From Pristionchus mayeri (lineage: Eukaryota; Nematoda; Chromadorea; Rhabditida; Neodiplogasteridae), in assembly GCA_036245805.1 (NCBI GenBank), contig BTRK01000004.1, positions 30,303,541-30,367,540 of the forward strand: 64,000 nt of DNA, read 5' to 3'. Position 1 is the stretch's first letter. Every line of letters begins with the position of its first letter. The notes beneath the pieces were generated by a model that did no database searches, was not told the origin of the DNA, and saw only the letters and a list, made by a program, of their open reading frames with translations. Of this stretch, positions 34,901 through 45,800 are shown piece by piece. The position numbers and the translations under genes were made by a program.

Positions 34901-36370
34901 CGAGCATTGTCCATCAGAAGAAGAATTTTGACCTGGTTCAGGAGTCTGGGAGGGACTCTGATCGCGACATCTTCCAGCTGTTCAGAGAAGAGGTCGGCAT
35001 TGATGCTGGTGCCAGGGGCGAGGATCTCCCAGTAGATGGGACCGAGCACTGAGAAGAAGAAGCAGAGGAGTTCCTTCTTTCCGTGCTCTTCCTTCTTCGG
35101 AACGGGCGTGGGCTTCTCATCTACATCCACCCATTGCAGTCTCCTCGCAGGGTTATCGTACGTGATCCACTTCTCATCTGTAGCGATGATGGAATTGACC
35201 CATTGAAGATTGGATCTACGATGGAGTAATTCGCGACAGACTTGAACACGATTTTTCAGCTGTTCGGGGGAGAGGTCATGGGGAATCACTTGTGGGAGTT
35301 TCGGCTTCTTCCCAGATCGATGGAGGATATCGGACACCGTTGATCTGGGAGTACCAGTATCCTTCTTCAACTCACGCACACTGGCCATGGGCTTGCGCTT
35401 CAGTGTGCGGAGAACGAGAGGCTGATCGAGGGAAGGAGGGCGTCCAGAGCGGGGTTGATCATCGATTCCAAACTCCCCTTTCTTGAAGCGGGAGAACCAC
35501 TTATAGCAGAAGGTTATGGAGGGGGCGTCAGCTCCTTCCGACTGGGCCAGGGCAGAGTGGGCCTCCTTCACGGATCGGCCAAGACGGTAGTAATGAAGTA
35601 AAACTGCTCGGAGGTAGAGATGGGAGTCCATCACAAAAATCAATGTAGCAACTAGGAGACTGATTAAATCCTCTCACTACTCAACGTCAAAATGATGCAA
35701 TACATTGTTGACAAACAGATTGCGCAATCACTGCATTTGATCGCGAACTGACTTTTTTCCGAAGCATTATACGAACTTTCCGGACACCCCAATAATTCTG
35801 AAAATTAAGCTATTTTTGGTATATTTGGCCTCATTACGGTACATTCCCACACCTACCGAGCTCTGCTCTGAATTTTGCTAGACTAATGTGATACCGCAGA
35901 TTCAGAATCTGTGCTCAAAATGTTCTAAGTGGTGGGGTCCCTGAGCCAGGAGGAATTTTTTTCTGCTTTGGAAATCACTTTTTCATGGTTTTGAGCATTA
36001 TAGCAATGTCCTAGGTCTTCGCACTCAACATAAAAGTTTCTGGAAATAATTTTTTGGATTTTTTGAGCACCATGCCATCTATCTAGCGCAACTTTGAGCT
36101 GAAATACTCCTAATCCGGGACAAAAACCGGAAAATCCCTAAAAGCCGGTTCTGAGAAAAACTGCCAACGTCAAAAGTTGTATCGTCCCCAATATACTCTG
36201 GGATAAATATATATTGTATATTGCTCAAACTTTCGGCTCCTAGTTCCTCGGGGGGTCTGTTTTCATGCAATCTCTCAGAAGACTCGTGATATACTCTATT
36301 AAACTTCCAGGGCATTACGGTGACTGGTGCAACTGGAACTGAGGCACCGCGGACTACCTTCGAGATATGA
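31977..36370 (+). CDS. Cys-rich, Thr-rich type I membrane protein, copy B
   Basis: Apparently intact paralogue of copy A. The ATG at 31977 starts a signal peptide (MLPATFVFLVLSSISYS); an earlier ATG at 31931 is immediately followed by a GT donor. Next are ECATCVNPCKGCNSL, an acidic exon ending GIHCE, one copy of the Cys module (VLCTKMTPLTRYCDLNDY, then LIECPSGSLEYKSS, then GNIICRYS), DISKLCPLCVKDGN, VCKLGKWESEKGTG, a short Thr-rich stalk, SAPSSAGQTSGKAGEY, a Leu/Val-rich membrane helix, a basic tail and a last exon GITVTGATGTEAPRTTFEI. The first acidic exon ends at GAAG followed by GCAAGT, a consensus GC donor. The final intron (about 33729-36309) is enlarged by a palindromic element with a mariner inside. 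Likely a cell-surface glycoprotein; the ligand is unknown. Confidence 0.75.
34551..35792 (-). mobile_element. Mariner transposon, 1242 bp, complete ends
   Basis: Terminal repeats TTGGGGTGTCCGGAAAGTTC and TATAAT-like continuation are inverted at the two ends and flanked by TA duplications at 34549-34550 and 35793-35794. The size is typical of mariner. It carries one long transposase ORF on the minus strand. Confidence 0.95.
34615..35643 (-). CDS. Mariner transposase, uninterrupted but third catalytic Asp is Gly
   Basis: 342-residue ORF. An N-terminal HTH region (YKWFSRFKKGEFGIDD, SGRPPS, then a second helix-turn-helix with STVSDILHRSG) binds the terminal repeats. The catalytic domain has D156 in ATDEKW and D245 in MDNARPH. 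The third position of the mariner D,D34D triad falls exactly at residue 280, in HPPYSPDLSPCGYHCF, where the family has Asp and this copy has Gly (GGC at 34804-34806 read on the minus strand; GAC would be Asp). The ORF has no stop or frameshift and the ends are intact, so the copy looks young but should be unable to cut DNA. It might still bind the repeats. Confidence 0.93.
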   Translation of the reverse strand: MIFVMDSHLYLRAVLLHYYRLGRSVKEAHSALAQSEGADAPSITFCYKWFSRFKKGEFGIDDQPRSGRPPSLDQPLVLRTLKRKPMASVRELKKDTGTPRSTVSDILHRSGKKPKLPQVIPHDLSPEQLKNRVQVCRELLHRRSNLQWVNSIIATDEKWITYDNPARRLQWVDVDEKPTPVPKKEEHGKKELLCFFFSVLGPIYWEILAPGTSINADLFSEQLEDVAIRVPPRLLNQVKILLLMDNARPHRAKMTQKKMDELKIERIPHPPYSPDLSPCGYHCFRSLSDFCKGKKFKNRDEVMRAFVNWAVSKKPAFWKRGIETLPNRWREVVRKKGAYIGH

Positions 36371-36642
36371 GAGACGGTCGAAGGAAATCGAAGAAAAAAC
36401 AAACGAATTGAAGTGATAAACGAAATCATTCGAATTGAGGGTTTGAGCCATGGCCTACGTGTCCTTGTGAACAACGGATGGAGCATTTTGAAATGAAACA
36501 ATTTCTGCTTTCGAATCAATCGCGACACTCTTTTTTCTTTCCGCATTTTTTGTCTATGCATGTGAAAACTATTCCAGTGTCATGTGCGCAGTCTAATATC
36601 AGAATCAGAATCAGAATTTATCAGGTGTCGCATAAGCGCTGA

Positions 36643-38184
36643 TCAGGTTAGTCGACGAGACCATTCTTCATTTGACATACTCCACCAATTCTCGCCCATC
36701 TTCTTCCGTATCTCATTTCGCCATCGTTCCTTAAGTCGTCCTGGTGCTCTCTTATCGATTTTATCGTATGGTATCCAAATCGTAATTCGCCTTGTCCATC
36801 GTTCGTCATCCATCCTCCTGATCTTGTTTGCCCACCGTATCTTCCTTCTAGTCGCTTCTTCTCCCCAGTCGATCACACCAGTTTCTTGTCTAACTCTATC
36901 GTTGCTCCATCTGTCTTCCCAGTTCACTCCGATCATTCGTTGTTCCATTTTACGCTGTGCAACGCATAGATCGTGCTTATCGGAGGCTCTCAATTTCCAT
37001 GTTTCACGTCCATACAGTACAGTAGCCATAATACAAGCATTGAATGCGCGTCTTCGAATATTCCTTCCAACTGTCGGGTGCTTTAAAAGATGCCCGATAC
37101 TTCTCCAGGCGAGCCATCCACATTGTATTCTTCTTTTCACTTCGAGCGAGGGATCCTGCGGGATAGTTATCCACGTTCCGAGATATTTCACTCCATCTTT
37201 GTAGTCAAATCGCATTCCCGATCCCAGTTCAATCGTCTTTCTGTTTGTTTTACTTGAAGTCAACAGCACTGTTTTACCGGGATGGATTTCCAATCCCACT
37301 CCTCCGACAGCAGCAACCACTTTATCGAGCATTTGTGTTAGTTCCACTCTGTTCTTGGCCACCACAACTAGATCATCGGCATAGCATAGCGTTGTCAGTC
37401 GAACTCCATTGACATTCATTCCCGTACGTTCCCAGTCAATTGCATCGAGAGCCATCCGTAATACAGCGTTGAACAGCCGAGGCGAAATCACATCACCTTG
37501 TTTAACACCTCGTCTTACGTTCACCTCTACTTTTCCTTCATTCACTTTAAACATTGTGCGAGTCTTCTCATAGAATTGTTGCAGTAAATGGATTAGTCTT
37601 AAGTGGATCCCTTGTAGGTGAAGAGCCATCCAAACTGCACTCCATTCTACTCGATCAAACGCCTTTCGAAAGTCAATAAAGGCCATGTGCAGAGGTATAT
37701 TGAATTCCGTCGTCTTTTCAATCAGTTGCTGAACAACGTTTATGTGATTAATCGTAGAATACCCCAGCCTGAATCCGGCTTGGCTCCAATCTTCTGCATC
37801 TTCCAGTAGGGGTAACATGCGATTCAGGACTGTTTTCGTGACCACTTTGCATATGACAGAGAGGAGCGATATCGGTCTAAAGTTGTTCACGTCAGTGGTC
37901 TCGTCTCCTTTATGTAATAGAGTAACTCTTGAAGTGAGCAGTTCAGGTGGGATATTCTCCCCTTCCAGAATCCCGTTCAACATTCGAGTTATGAGGGGCG
38001 CAACCTTCTCTTGAGACAGGATGATCATGTCCGGCTTTACTCGATCTTCCCCGGCTGCATGTCCTATCCGCAGGCTGCTAATTGCGAATTCCACTTCACT
38101 GTTCAGGAAAGGAGGCAAGGAATCAGATGATTGAGGAAGACGGAACGGAAGGGGGACTGTAGGCGTGTATATCAGGCCTCTCAC
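36643..38184 (-). pseudogene. Reverse transcriptase and C-terminal part of the RTE ORF
   Basis: Frame open for 513 codons. RT motifs in order: FRPISLLSVICKV, AFIDFRKAFDRVEW (catalytic Asp), RRGVKQGDVISPRLF, and CYADDLVVVA (the YADD box). Then come GVKYLGTWIT and WRSIGHLLKHP, and the RTE-type C-terminus APGRLKERWRNEIRKKMGE. It makes DNA from RNA at the target site. The first residues, up to the TA at 38170-38171, are foldback-element sequence and not original. Upstream the ORF continues at 39379-39930. Confidence 0.93.
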
Positions 38185-39423
38185 CAGAGATTCAGGACAA
38201 AACGCCCATATCTTGGTACAATTAATTTTGAGGTTTTGGTAGCTCTGGGGGTATTCTGTCGTCCAGAATCCGAATCCGGGTCGATCGGCTGCCTATCTCG
38301 ATGTGCGGCTGCTGCAGCTGGCTGCAAAGATTTGATAGTCTCACTTTGACGCCTCTGGAAAAGGTTTCAAATCACTCCGATTTTGCTCAAAATTGACCAG
38401 TAGACATAGCTTATGATGATTTCTGACTTCCCCGATCGATTTTTTGGTAGATCAAAACATGACCTCTGGGCAGTTTTTGCTCCATAACTTTAACAATTCG
38501 GAGCACAAACAAACCAAACTTTTGCATCTTATAGAGCTTTCAATTCTTATAGAGCTTTCAATTCTGCGTCTACTGGAATTTTTGTGGATTTTTGCCATGG
38601 GGTCTATCATGTTTCCCATACGAAAAACAACGAAAAATTGCGGGGTGTGGCAGTCCGCTCATACTCGCATAAGTGTTTATGATTCGAACTCAATGATTCG
38701 GGTTCGATCCCCCATCGCGGAAAACATGTTTTGCACGCATATTTACTCCATTTGCATCATTTGCGACGATTTTTATACTTTGGTTCGTGCATCTCTTTCT
38801 ACCGTATATAGGAAGGAACCTTCAGACAGCTGGGAAAACATCACAAGTGATGAAAATGAAGTAAATATGCATGCACAACATGTTTTCCACGATGGGGGAT
38901 CGAACCCTCAACCATTGAGTTCGAATCGTAAACACTTATGCGATTTTCAGTATGAGCGGAATGCCATACCCCGCAATTTTTCGTTGTTTTTCGTATGGGA
39001 AACATGATAGACCCCATGGTAAAAATCCACAAAAATTCCAGTAGATGCAGAATTGAAAGCTCTATAAGATGCAAAAGTTTGGTTTGTTTGTGCTCCGAAC
39101 TGTTAAAGTTATCGAGCAAAAACTGCCCAGAGGTCATGTTTTGATCTACCAAACAATCAATCGGGGAATTCAGAAAGCATCATAAGCTATGCCTACTGGT
39201 CTATTTTGAGCAAAATCGGAGTGATTTGAAACCTTTTCCAGAGACCTCAAAGCGAGACTCTCAAATCTTTGCAGCCAGCAGCAGCAGCCGCGGATCGAGA
39301 TAGGCAGCCGATCGACCCGGATTCGGATTCTGGACGATAGATTACCCCCAGAACTGTTAATATCCCAAAATCGATTTTTTAGATTGTACCAAGAATGTCC
39401 CGATTCTCTCGTGAGAGGCCTGA
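38172..39423. mobile_element. Palindromic foldback element inserted in the RTE ORF
   Basis: TCAGGCCTCTCAC at 38172 and GTGAGAGGCCTGA ending at 39423 are inverted repeats flanked by TA (38170-38171, 39424-39425). The arms stay complementary for most of the 1252 bp; for example CTTTTGCATCTTATAGAGC at left is mirrored at about 39058-39077. No transposase ORF is present. It is younger than the retroposon it interrupts. Confidence 0.88.
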
Positions 39424-39930
39424 TATGTCCTCGAAGAAATGCTTGACTACAGCCTCAGTGTGCTCCTGTGATGCGTAGCCATTTGATGGGTCCGTGATAA
39501 GTAACCGTCTTCTCCCCATTGCTTCTTCTTTCGTTAGCCTTGCAACACTTCTCCCCTTTTTCATCGCGTTCAGTAATTGTCTCTCTTTCCATCTTCTTAT
39601 GTCTTCCAACAAACTCGCTCGCGCCGCTTTGCATATCATTGAATATTGCACTACTTTCATGGGATCTCCCTTGAATGTGTGCCTCTGTTCGAGCAACCGT
39701 TGAGTGGCTGGCGACACTTTCGTTTCCACTTGTCTCTCATTCCAGCAGTCTACGGAAGTTACTTGAGTGAGAGCCACAATCGATTGATAGGCAGCAGTTG
39801 CATCTTCTGGATGGGGTATTTCTAGTTGACTTAGGATGGTGGCATTCCTCCTGTAGGCTCTTCTATCAAAGACCATCATTGATCTTCTGGCGGGTTGCCA
39901 ACTGCGTTTGGCTCCAATATCCAATACCAT
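39379..39930 (-). pseudogene. RTE ORF segment between endonuclease and RT domains
   Basis: Reads as the linker region of a non-LTR ORF (KRSWQPARRSMMVFDRRAYRR to KEEAMGRRRLLITDPSNG and HFFEDI). The last ~15 codons after EDI belong to the inserted foldback element. If one TA copy and the element are removed, EDI runs directly into YTPTVPLP of the downstream RT segment in the same frame, so the two are parts of one original ORF. The 5' end is truncated about 9 bases before the ATG at 39930. Confidence 0.85.
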
Positions 39931-40069
39931 CGAATCATTCAGTCTAATATGATATATATATTAATACAATTGCAGTTGTACCCGACCCGTTCTCTATTTG
40001 CGTGATTGAGTAATTCTTGCTGACAAAATTGTGAAAAGAGGTGTTGTATTTTGAAAGGGAAAATTGTGC

Positions 40070-40074
40070 AAAAA
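40070..40074 (-). terminator. Pol III T-run terminator of the tRNA
   Basis: TTTTT on the minus strand directly 3' of the tRNA. Confidence 0.8.
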
Positions 40075-40077
40075 TGC

Positions 40078-40149
40078 TAGCAGCGAGTGGTTTCGATCCA
40101 CCGACCTCTGGGTTATGGGCCCAGCACGCTTCCACTGCGCCACGCTGCT
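40078..40149 (-). tRNA. Initiator tRNA-Met (CAT)
   Basis: A 72-nt cloverleaf on the minus strand. The acceptor stem pairs AGCAGCG with CGCTGCT, the D arm is GGCGCAGTGGAAGCG, and the anticodon loop is CCCATAACC with anticodon CAT. Features of a eukaryotic initiator are the A1-T72 terminal pair, three consecutive G-C pairs in the anticodon stem (GGG/CCC) and a T loop reading ATCGAAA in place of TTCGA. A run of five T on the minus strand (complement of 40070-40074) a few bases downstream is a pol III terminator. Confidence 0.96.
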
Positions 40150-40461
40150 GACGAGTGCGTCAACCCTATCGTTCGTCAACCCTACCTAACAGATCTCAAA
40201 TAGGTTGCTGACGGTCTCCTGTATGGTAATTCTTCCTTACACTTTCAGACGCAATAGGGAGATGACCTGGAGGATGGTGGATAATGAGAGCGACTGAGCA
40301 GCTTTTCTTCAATTTTCGGAGTTTCATGTTTTTGATTCCCATCAACATCTTATTCTAGAAACTATTCGATGTTCCTCGCTTCATTCAATTACACTGATCG
40401 ATAATACTGATGATTTGTATTGTATGCATCAATTTATCGATTCTATTAGCATAATAATCGA

Positions 40462-41606
40462 TCACTCGCAGAAGGTCACGGCAGTGAGGGTGGGGTGAGT
40501 TCTTCCAATGGAGGTGTATGAGAACTGAATGGTATCGATTAGACGTGTCAATCATTACGAAGTGACGTTAATCGCCTATAATCAAGTTGAGTTAACCTGG
40601 TTGGCGGTCTTTCCGGGTGCGAGACGGATAGGCTCGGTGCTGATGGAATTCTTATCGGAATCGTCCCTGTGGAAGAGATGGCCGAGATGGCTGGTCTCAA
40701 ATTCCAATGTTGTGCTGATTATTATATTAGATCGTCTGGTTAACAGAAGATCAGAAAAAAAATCGAATACCGAATAAAACGTACATTAGCGGCTGTGAAC
40801 GTAACTCCGCAAAGGAGCTTATCGGAATTATTCGTGATCTTGACGATGTATTTCTTGCGCTGAGTTCCATCGCTCTGCAGTATTCGCATTAGTTGAGAAC
40901 AGAGCCGAAATTGCGATTAAGATCTTCATTTATCTCCCACTCTCAGCTCTCTTCTGGACTATGCTAATATTCGATAAAAGCTCGGTAAACTAACTCCGAA
41001 GTCCGAATTGAGAACGAATCGGACTGTGACGTCCTTCATGGTGGCCTCTGCTCCGGTTTTCGTCTTCGTAGCCTCCACCGGCACGTCCGGCACGTCTTCC
41101 ACATCCTCATCATCATCATCGTCAGTATCGTCATCGGTGACGTCATCATCGTCATCATCATCATCGTCGTCATCTCCATCAGTGTCATCTCCAGTCTCAG
41201 ACGCAGCGACCTCAGAAGTGGATGTCTCTTCAGCGGGAGCCTCGGTCTCGGCCTCCGTGGGACTCTCGATGGGGGCCTCGGTTTCAGTGACTGGGGCCTC
41301 GGTCTCGACCTCGGGAGCTACAGTATCCAGCTCAGGAGCTTCGGTCTCGGGCGCAGGGGTCTCTTCGGGCTCCTCAGCCGGGGCCTCGGTTTCAGCGGGA
41401 ACCACGGGTTCCTCGGTCTCAGGGACGGAGGGCTCGACTTCGGGCTCATGCTCGACTTCAGGGACGGTCTCGGGGGTCTCGATGGGCTTTTCGTCTTCGG
41501 CGGTGGCGACAGTCGAAGAGGGAGTGAAGTCGTCCTCGATGTCTTCCAAGTCGACGGGAGCAGAGAAGACGCCAGCGATGAGGAGGAAGACGAAGAAGAA
41601 ACGCAT
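40462..41606 (-). CDS. Secreted acidic protein with a C-terminal beta-domain (possibly carbohydrate-binding)
   Basis: Begins with a signal peptide (MRFFFVFLLIAGVFSAP). The next ~150 residues are a Glu/Pro/Thr-rich repeat region built on ETEAP, followed by a long run of Asp with some Thr/Val (about 41095-41175). Then three further exons join: KDVTVRFVLNSDFGV, QRKKYIVKITNNSDKLLCGV, then LEFETSHLGHL..RLAPGKTANQ, and FSYTSIGRTHPTLTAVTFCE with TGA at 40464-40462. The ITNNSDK..LxxxTSHLGHL..LAPGK..FSYT pattern resembles small beta-sandwich carbohydrate-binding modules (CBM2/CBM49-like), but this is a weak pattern match. Likely an extracellular matrix or cuticle-associated protein, possibly calcium-binding through its Asp run. 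Confidence 0.7.
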
Positions 41607-42813
41607 CTGGAAGAGGGAAGGATGAGGAGGAGAGGAGAGAAGGAAGGGGAAAGAGGGTTGCTACTGGAAGAAGATATGAAATCAAAGAAGGAAGGGAAGG
41701 AAAGTCAAAATAGATGAGGCCGAAAATTCTAGAAGGAAGATGTGAAGAAGGATGGAAAGTTGCAAGGTGTTAATGCCATCGGAGAGGCGCCTTTTATACG
41801 GTGATTGTTGTGATTCGAAGTGGAAAGGCTGAGCGAGATTCGATTGAAATCTGAAAGTTCAACTGCAGCTGAAAAAAAAAACTGATGCGAACTGATGCGG
41901 AGAGAAAAAAAAAACTGAACTGATGCGGAGAGCTCAAAGTTTCTCGATTTTCAAGATGGTGGAGAAAGTATAGAAAGCAAGAAGAGAGATTTGCTATCAT
42001 TGCACGTTGCTCCAAGCCCCGAGACCGATACAGCAGTAATACTCATGTAGCTTTTCACATTTTCGTATATGGGAAGCATCTTATTGATTCAAGTTTACCT
42101 CACAACAGTATTTTTCATGAGCTATTTCAGCTTCCATGATTCTCTCACGAATTCGTAATAAATTTGTTTGGTACTTGCCCTTTGTTAGAACTTGCCTTTT
42201 CCCGGGATTGAAGTCAAGTTGGTCATCACAGGATAAATATAGGATACTTTCAGGTGTCCTAATGTCGTCATTGCCACACATCACAACAGCTGAGAATCGC
42301 AGAGATTATAGAGTCGGAGAGAAAGAGAGATGAGATTGAGTCCAGTGAGATTCTGGACAAGATAAAGATGCTACGCCTTTGCCTCACTCTAGCTTTTCAA
42401 CTTTATTGATGGACAACATAGTATTGATTTAGTATGGATTGTTCACTTTACTCTAATTAGTTTGACGGGTTGAACTACAAGTATCAGTTAGTAGCTTCTT
42501 TTCCAATTTTTGCACCTCACTCATTAATTCCCTTAGGGACACCTGTCGTGAAACCCGTCTTTCCGCTACACTCACTTCTCGGAGAGGTATCGATGAGAGA
42601 TGCTCATTGTTTATATTTTTCTCTCCTCTCTGTGCAGTTTCGTGTTCAATCGAAGGAAGCGCTCACAATACTAAAGAGAGCGAGGTCAATTGATGGGGTG
42701 ACTGATAGGAACTTTATCGCCCCTCTCCCTTCCCCCCTCTCCCAGCCAGCGAGAGAGTGTCTCTCTTTATTCCCTTCCTTTCATCAATTAACTCTCCTTC
42801 TCGATTCATCACC
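41607..42813. other. Divergent promoter region of the acidic-protein and kinase genes
   Basis: Purine-rich on the plus strand from 41610 to 41760, then AT-rich. Apart from the TATA box noted separately, I see only short ORFs. Confidence 0.5.
41791..41798 (-). promoter_or_regulatory. TATA box of the acidic secreted protein gene
   Basis: TATAAAAG on the minus strand, about 185 bases upstream of the ATG at 41606, within GC-containing flanks (GCGCC on its 3' side). Good match to a strong TATA box. Confidence 0.55.
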
Positions 42814-45800
42814 ATGGATAATGAGTTTTTCAAATGCGCATATTATGAAATCGTTCCTAAAATAACTTTCAGGTAACTGTTGCGTATCTGAAGCCAATGG
42901 TTGATAAAAAAAGTCGCGGAATTCAAATCGTACGTGCTTTCCACGATCGAAGTGATTACTCTCCATTCAGAATCGTGCATTTCCTCTCCTCTCATTACAC
43001 TTCGCAGATTGAGAGAATGGTACAATTCCAGAAGGAACTCGACGATAGATGCATCAAAGTTTGCCCTTCTAATTGTATTGTCTAAGTTTTCTTAGTTTCT
43101 AGGCAGGCATAGCGAATTTCGACGATCAGAAGGACACAACTGTCCATGTTTTCACAACTGAATTCAATTTGTGGCAGAACGTACGCAATGATTACAAGAT
43201 GAAATTGGCGTGAGAAAGAAATCAATTTTATAACACATTGTACTAATTTCCAACGAATAACATCAGGGTGGGTTTGCAATATCTCCGAACTCGATGCGTG
43301 GAGGAAATTGCAGTTGAGGATGATCCCTATACCAATTTTCTTTCACGGGCTGAAGCTGTCGAAGAAAATAAAACAAATGTTGATGAGTAAACAACATTTT
43401 TGAAAAAAATAACTCCTTTTAATTTCAGAGTGGGAGTGTTTGAGATGATTAAAGAATCTATCCGATACCGAGACGTCGAAAGAATTGAAGTTGGTATCGT
43501 ATCGACACTAACGTTCATATAAAACCTGCATGACTCTCAGAAATGCATATATGAAAATTTGAATACATATTTCAGATACAGAATCAGCACGATGAGCATT
43601 TTCCCGCTATTGTAGAGTGGAATAATGAAATTACAAAGAAATTGAAAGGTGACAATGATCTTTGCAAAATATCAGGCTGATGCAAAAGTTTTGGCCGATT
43701 TTCAAATTTTATAGTTTCTCCTGCCCTGCGTTTTGTGTTGGAATAATTTACATCTTGTTGTTTGTTTTCGATGAGCTATTGCATACTCTTAATAGCGCTC
43801 CTTGAATTTTGTCTAGGCAGACTGTATTGTATGAATAGTATGAAGTCAAACTTGCTGGAAATGTGAACCGGTCAGATTATTTCTATGACTACTGCTCTGC
43901 GGAGAGTAACGGTACTTCAAAGATGTTATACATTCATGATATATATTGCGCATAGATCACAATAATATCATGAAATCGGGTCTGCCGCAACAAACCTTCT
44001 AAGAAAATGTACAGATTTGGGAGTTGAGGTTTTTGAGCATGACCATCAGCCGATGAAATCGCTGTGTCTTATAACCGATTGATCTTGGGATCTCAAATGT
44101 CCAAATTATTAAACAGTCTTACCTGAGTGTGCCGTATATTAATTTTGGTGAACGTGCGTTTCTGCTACAAAGAGCTTCGTCTTTCCATAAAAATATGCCG
44201 AAATTCACCTATGAAATTCCTACTTCTATGAGTTCCTCGCTCCTCTCACAGAAAGACAGCCCGATATCTCGTAGTCAGGTGAACAAGCTACTCATGTTCC
44301 TTCATTGTGTGGCTTGGATAAAATGGGCGATTTGTACTTATTGAGGAAAATTGCTCTAAACGCGAACACATAATTTTGATTTTTATGCAGATTCGGGCAC
44401 AAATCTTAAAAAAATATTATTTTCAGAAAGACAAGGGCCACTGTGCCTAAATTGTTCTCGCCCCTATATAGATTCATGTATCTTTCGAAGCAAAGGCAGG
44501 AATATGAAAACAAAAAGTGTCAAAACTTTTGCATCAGCCTAATATATTAGGTTGTTGCATAAGTCCCGTCCGATTTGGAAGCCTCTAAGTTATCTGGTCG
44601 AACTTGCTTGTATGTTTTTGCCATTATCTGGCCTCATGGTAACGGAGGCATATGCTTGTACATTCCAGCAATGATATTTATCTAAATCATACATGTCTGC
44701 ATTACGAGAAAACGAAGGTTGAACTGTTCATACTATCGCATATCTTCACACTTTTTCTTTGACGCGGTGCTAGTTGATGGGAAAATGTAGTGATGCTTCC
44801 TCACCCAGCTAAAGTAGAAGTATAGAGAATACGCTTTCTAAAACTAGGTTGCATGGGCTTGCTTATTCAGCGCATTGAACATGAGAACCCAGTGAACGTG
44901 AATGTAGACACTGAAATGATGTCCAGTTAATGAATTGCACTGTCTCCAGTACAAGAGATACTGAATTCAGTGGAAGTCCGTTTTAACCATCACTAAAGGG
45001 GCTATACAAATACCAATAAAATTCGAGAGTAGTTGCTTGTCTATATCAGAAAACTGAAAAATTCCGAAAACAAAATTTCGAACAAATTTCACAAAATTCG
45101 TGATTTTAGATACTTGGAAAATTAAATCTCCATTCAGCGATAAATGATTTTCAAATAGTTTTCACAAAAGTTATTGTAGAATATGGGGTGTTGGTTCAGA
45201 TTACCACAATAGGTCAAACATTCTAATTGTGCGAGAGACATACACTAACCAAATGTGCAAAATTCGGCATTCAAATTTTCACCACTAATTTCTGGAAGAA
45301 TAATCACGTCGAATGAAACTAGATTCAATACTTTACTTGAATAGGGATATTAACACCACATATTGATCACTTTTAAAAACAAAAGATATATCTATATCGT
45401 ACGGCACGAAAATGGCATGGGTTCATATCAGTTGGCAAAGAACTATCTGATCCCATTTCCAGATTTTCTTAAATTGTTAGCCATGCCTTTCAAGCACTGA
45501 TTGCCATTAGTGGTTCGGTATGATGTACATTCATCACACTCTAAGATAATGCTATGAGTTTGGCACTTTGTATGTTCCTAAGGAAATAGGGGACTAGTGA
45601 AATACGAAACGAGAACGTTCAAGTGCACTACTTTCGTCTAATTTCGTGTCCATATTATTGAAATAACAGGGATACAATATAGTGCGCTAGAAAGTGTATT
45701 ACATCCTCTATATATCACAGGTATCACGAGTCAGTGGAGGTGTGTGGGAACAATTTCCAACTTTTATTTTTTGTTTTACTTCATATTATGATTGTAGCAT

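Larger units (their letters stand above)
33754..36289. mobile_element. Palindromic TA-flanked element carrying a nested mariner
   Basis: The left arm (TCACGAGTCTCCTGAGAG at 33754) and right arm (complement ending at 36289) are inverted copies for several hundred bases. Both arms include CCGAAAGTTTGAGCAATAT, CAGAACCGGCTTTTAGGG and GAAACTTTTATGTTG. TA flanks each side (33752-33753, 36290-36291). Further inner hairpins around 34220-34540 straddle the insertion point of a mariner (34551-35792). No ORF belongs to the outer element, so it is non-autonomous. It lies in the last intron of copy B. Related elements are at 45715-46762 and 14326 onward. Confidence 0.85.
36600..39939 (-). mobile_element. 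5'-truncated RTE-type non-LTR retroposon with 11-bp TSD
   Basis: The insertion is bounded by the direct repeat CAGTCTAATAT at 36589-36599 and 39940-39950. Its 3' end (low coordinates) is a short tandem tail of TTCTGA units instead of poly(A), as is usual for RTE elements. At the 5' end the endonuclease region is missing. The coding part is split by a foldback element at 38172-39423. Confidence 0.9.

Noticed and set aside
36584..37204. 206-codon plus-strand ORF
   Set aside because: Antisense of the retroposon reverse transcriptase.
40462..41606. Horizontally acquired cellulase, as known in some diplogastrid nematodes
   Set aside because: Only a weak carbohydrate-binding-like pattern; no glycoside hydrolase motif and the gene has nematode-type introns.
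41008..41625. 205-codon Ser-rich ORF on the plus strand
   Set aside because: Antisense shadow of the Glu/Asp-rich gene on the minus strand, which has a signal peptide, splice sites and a TATA box.
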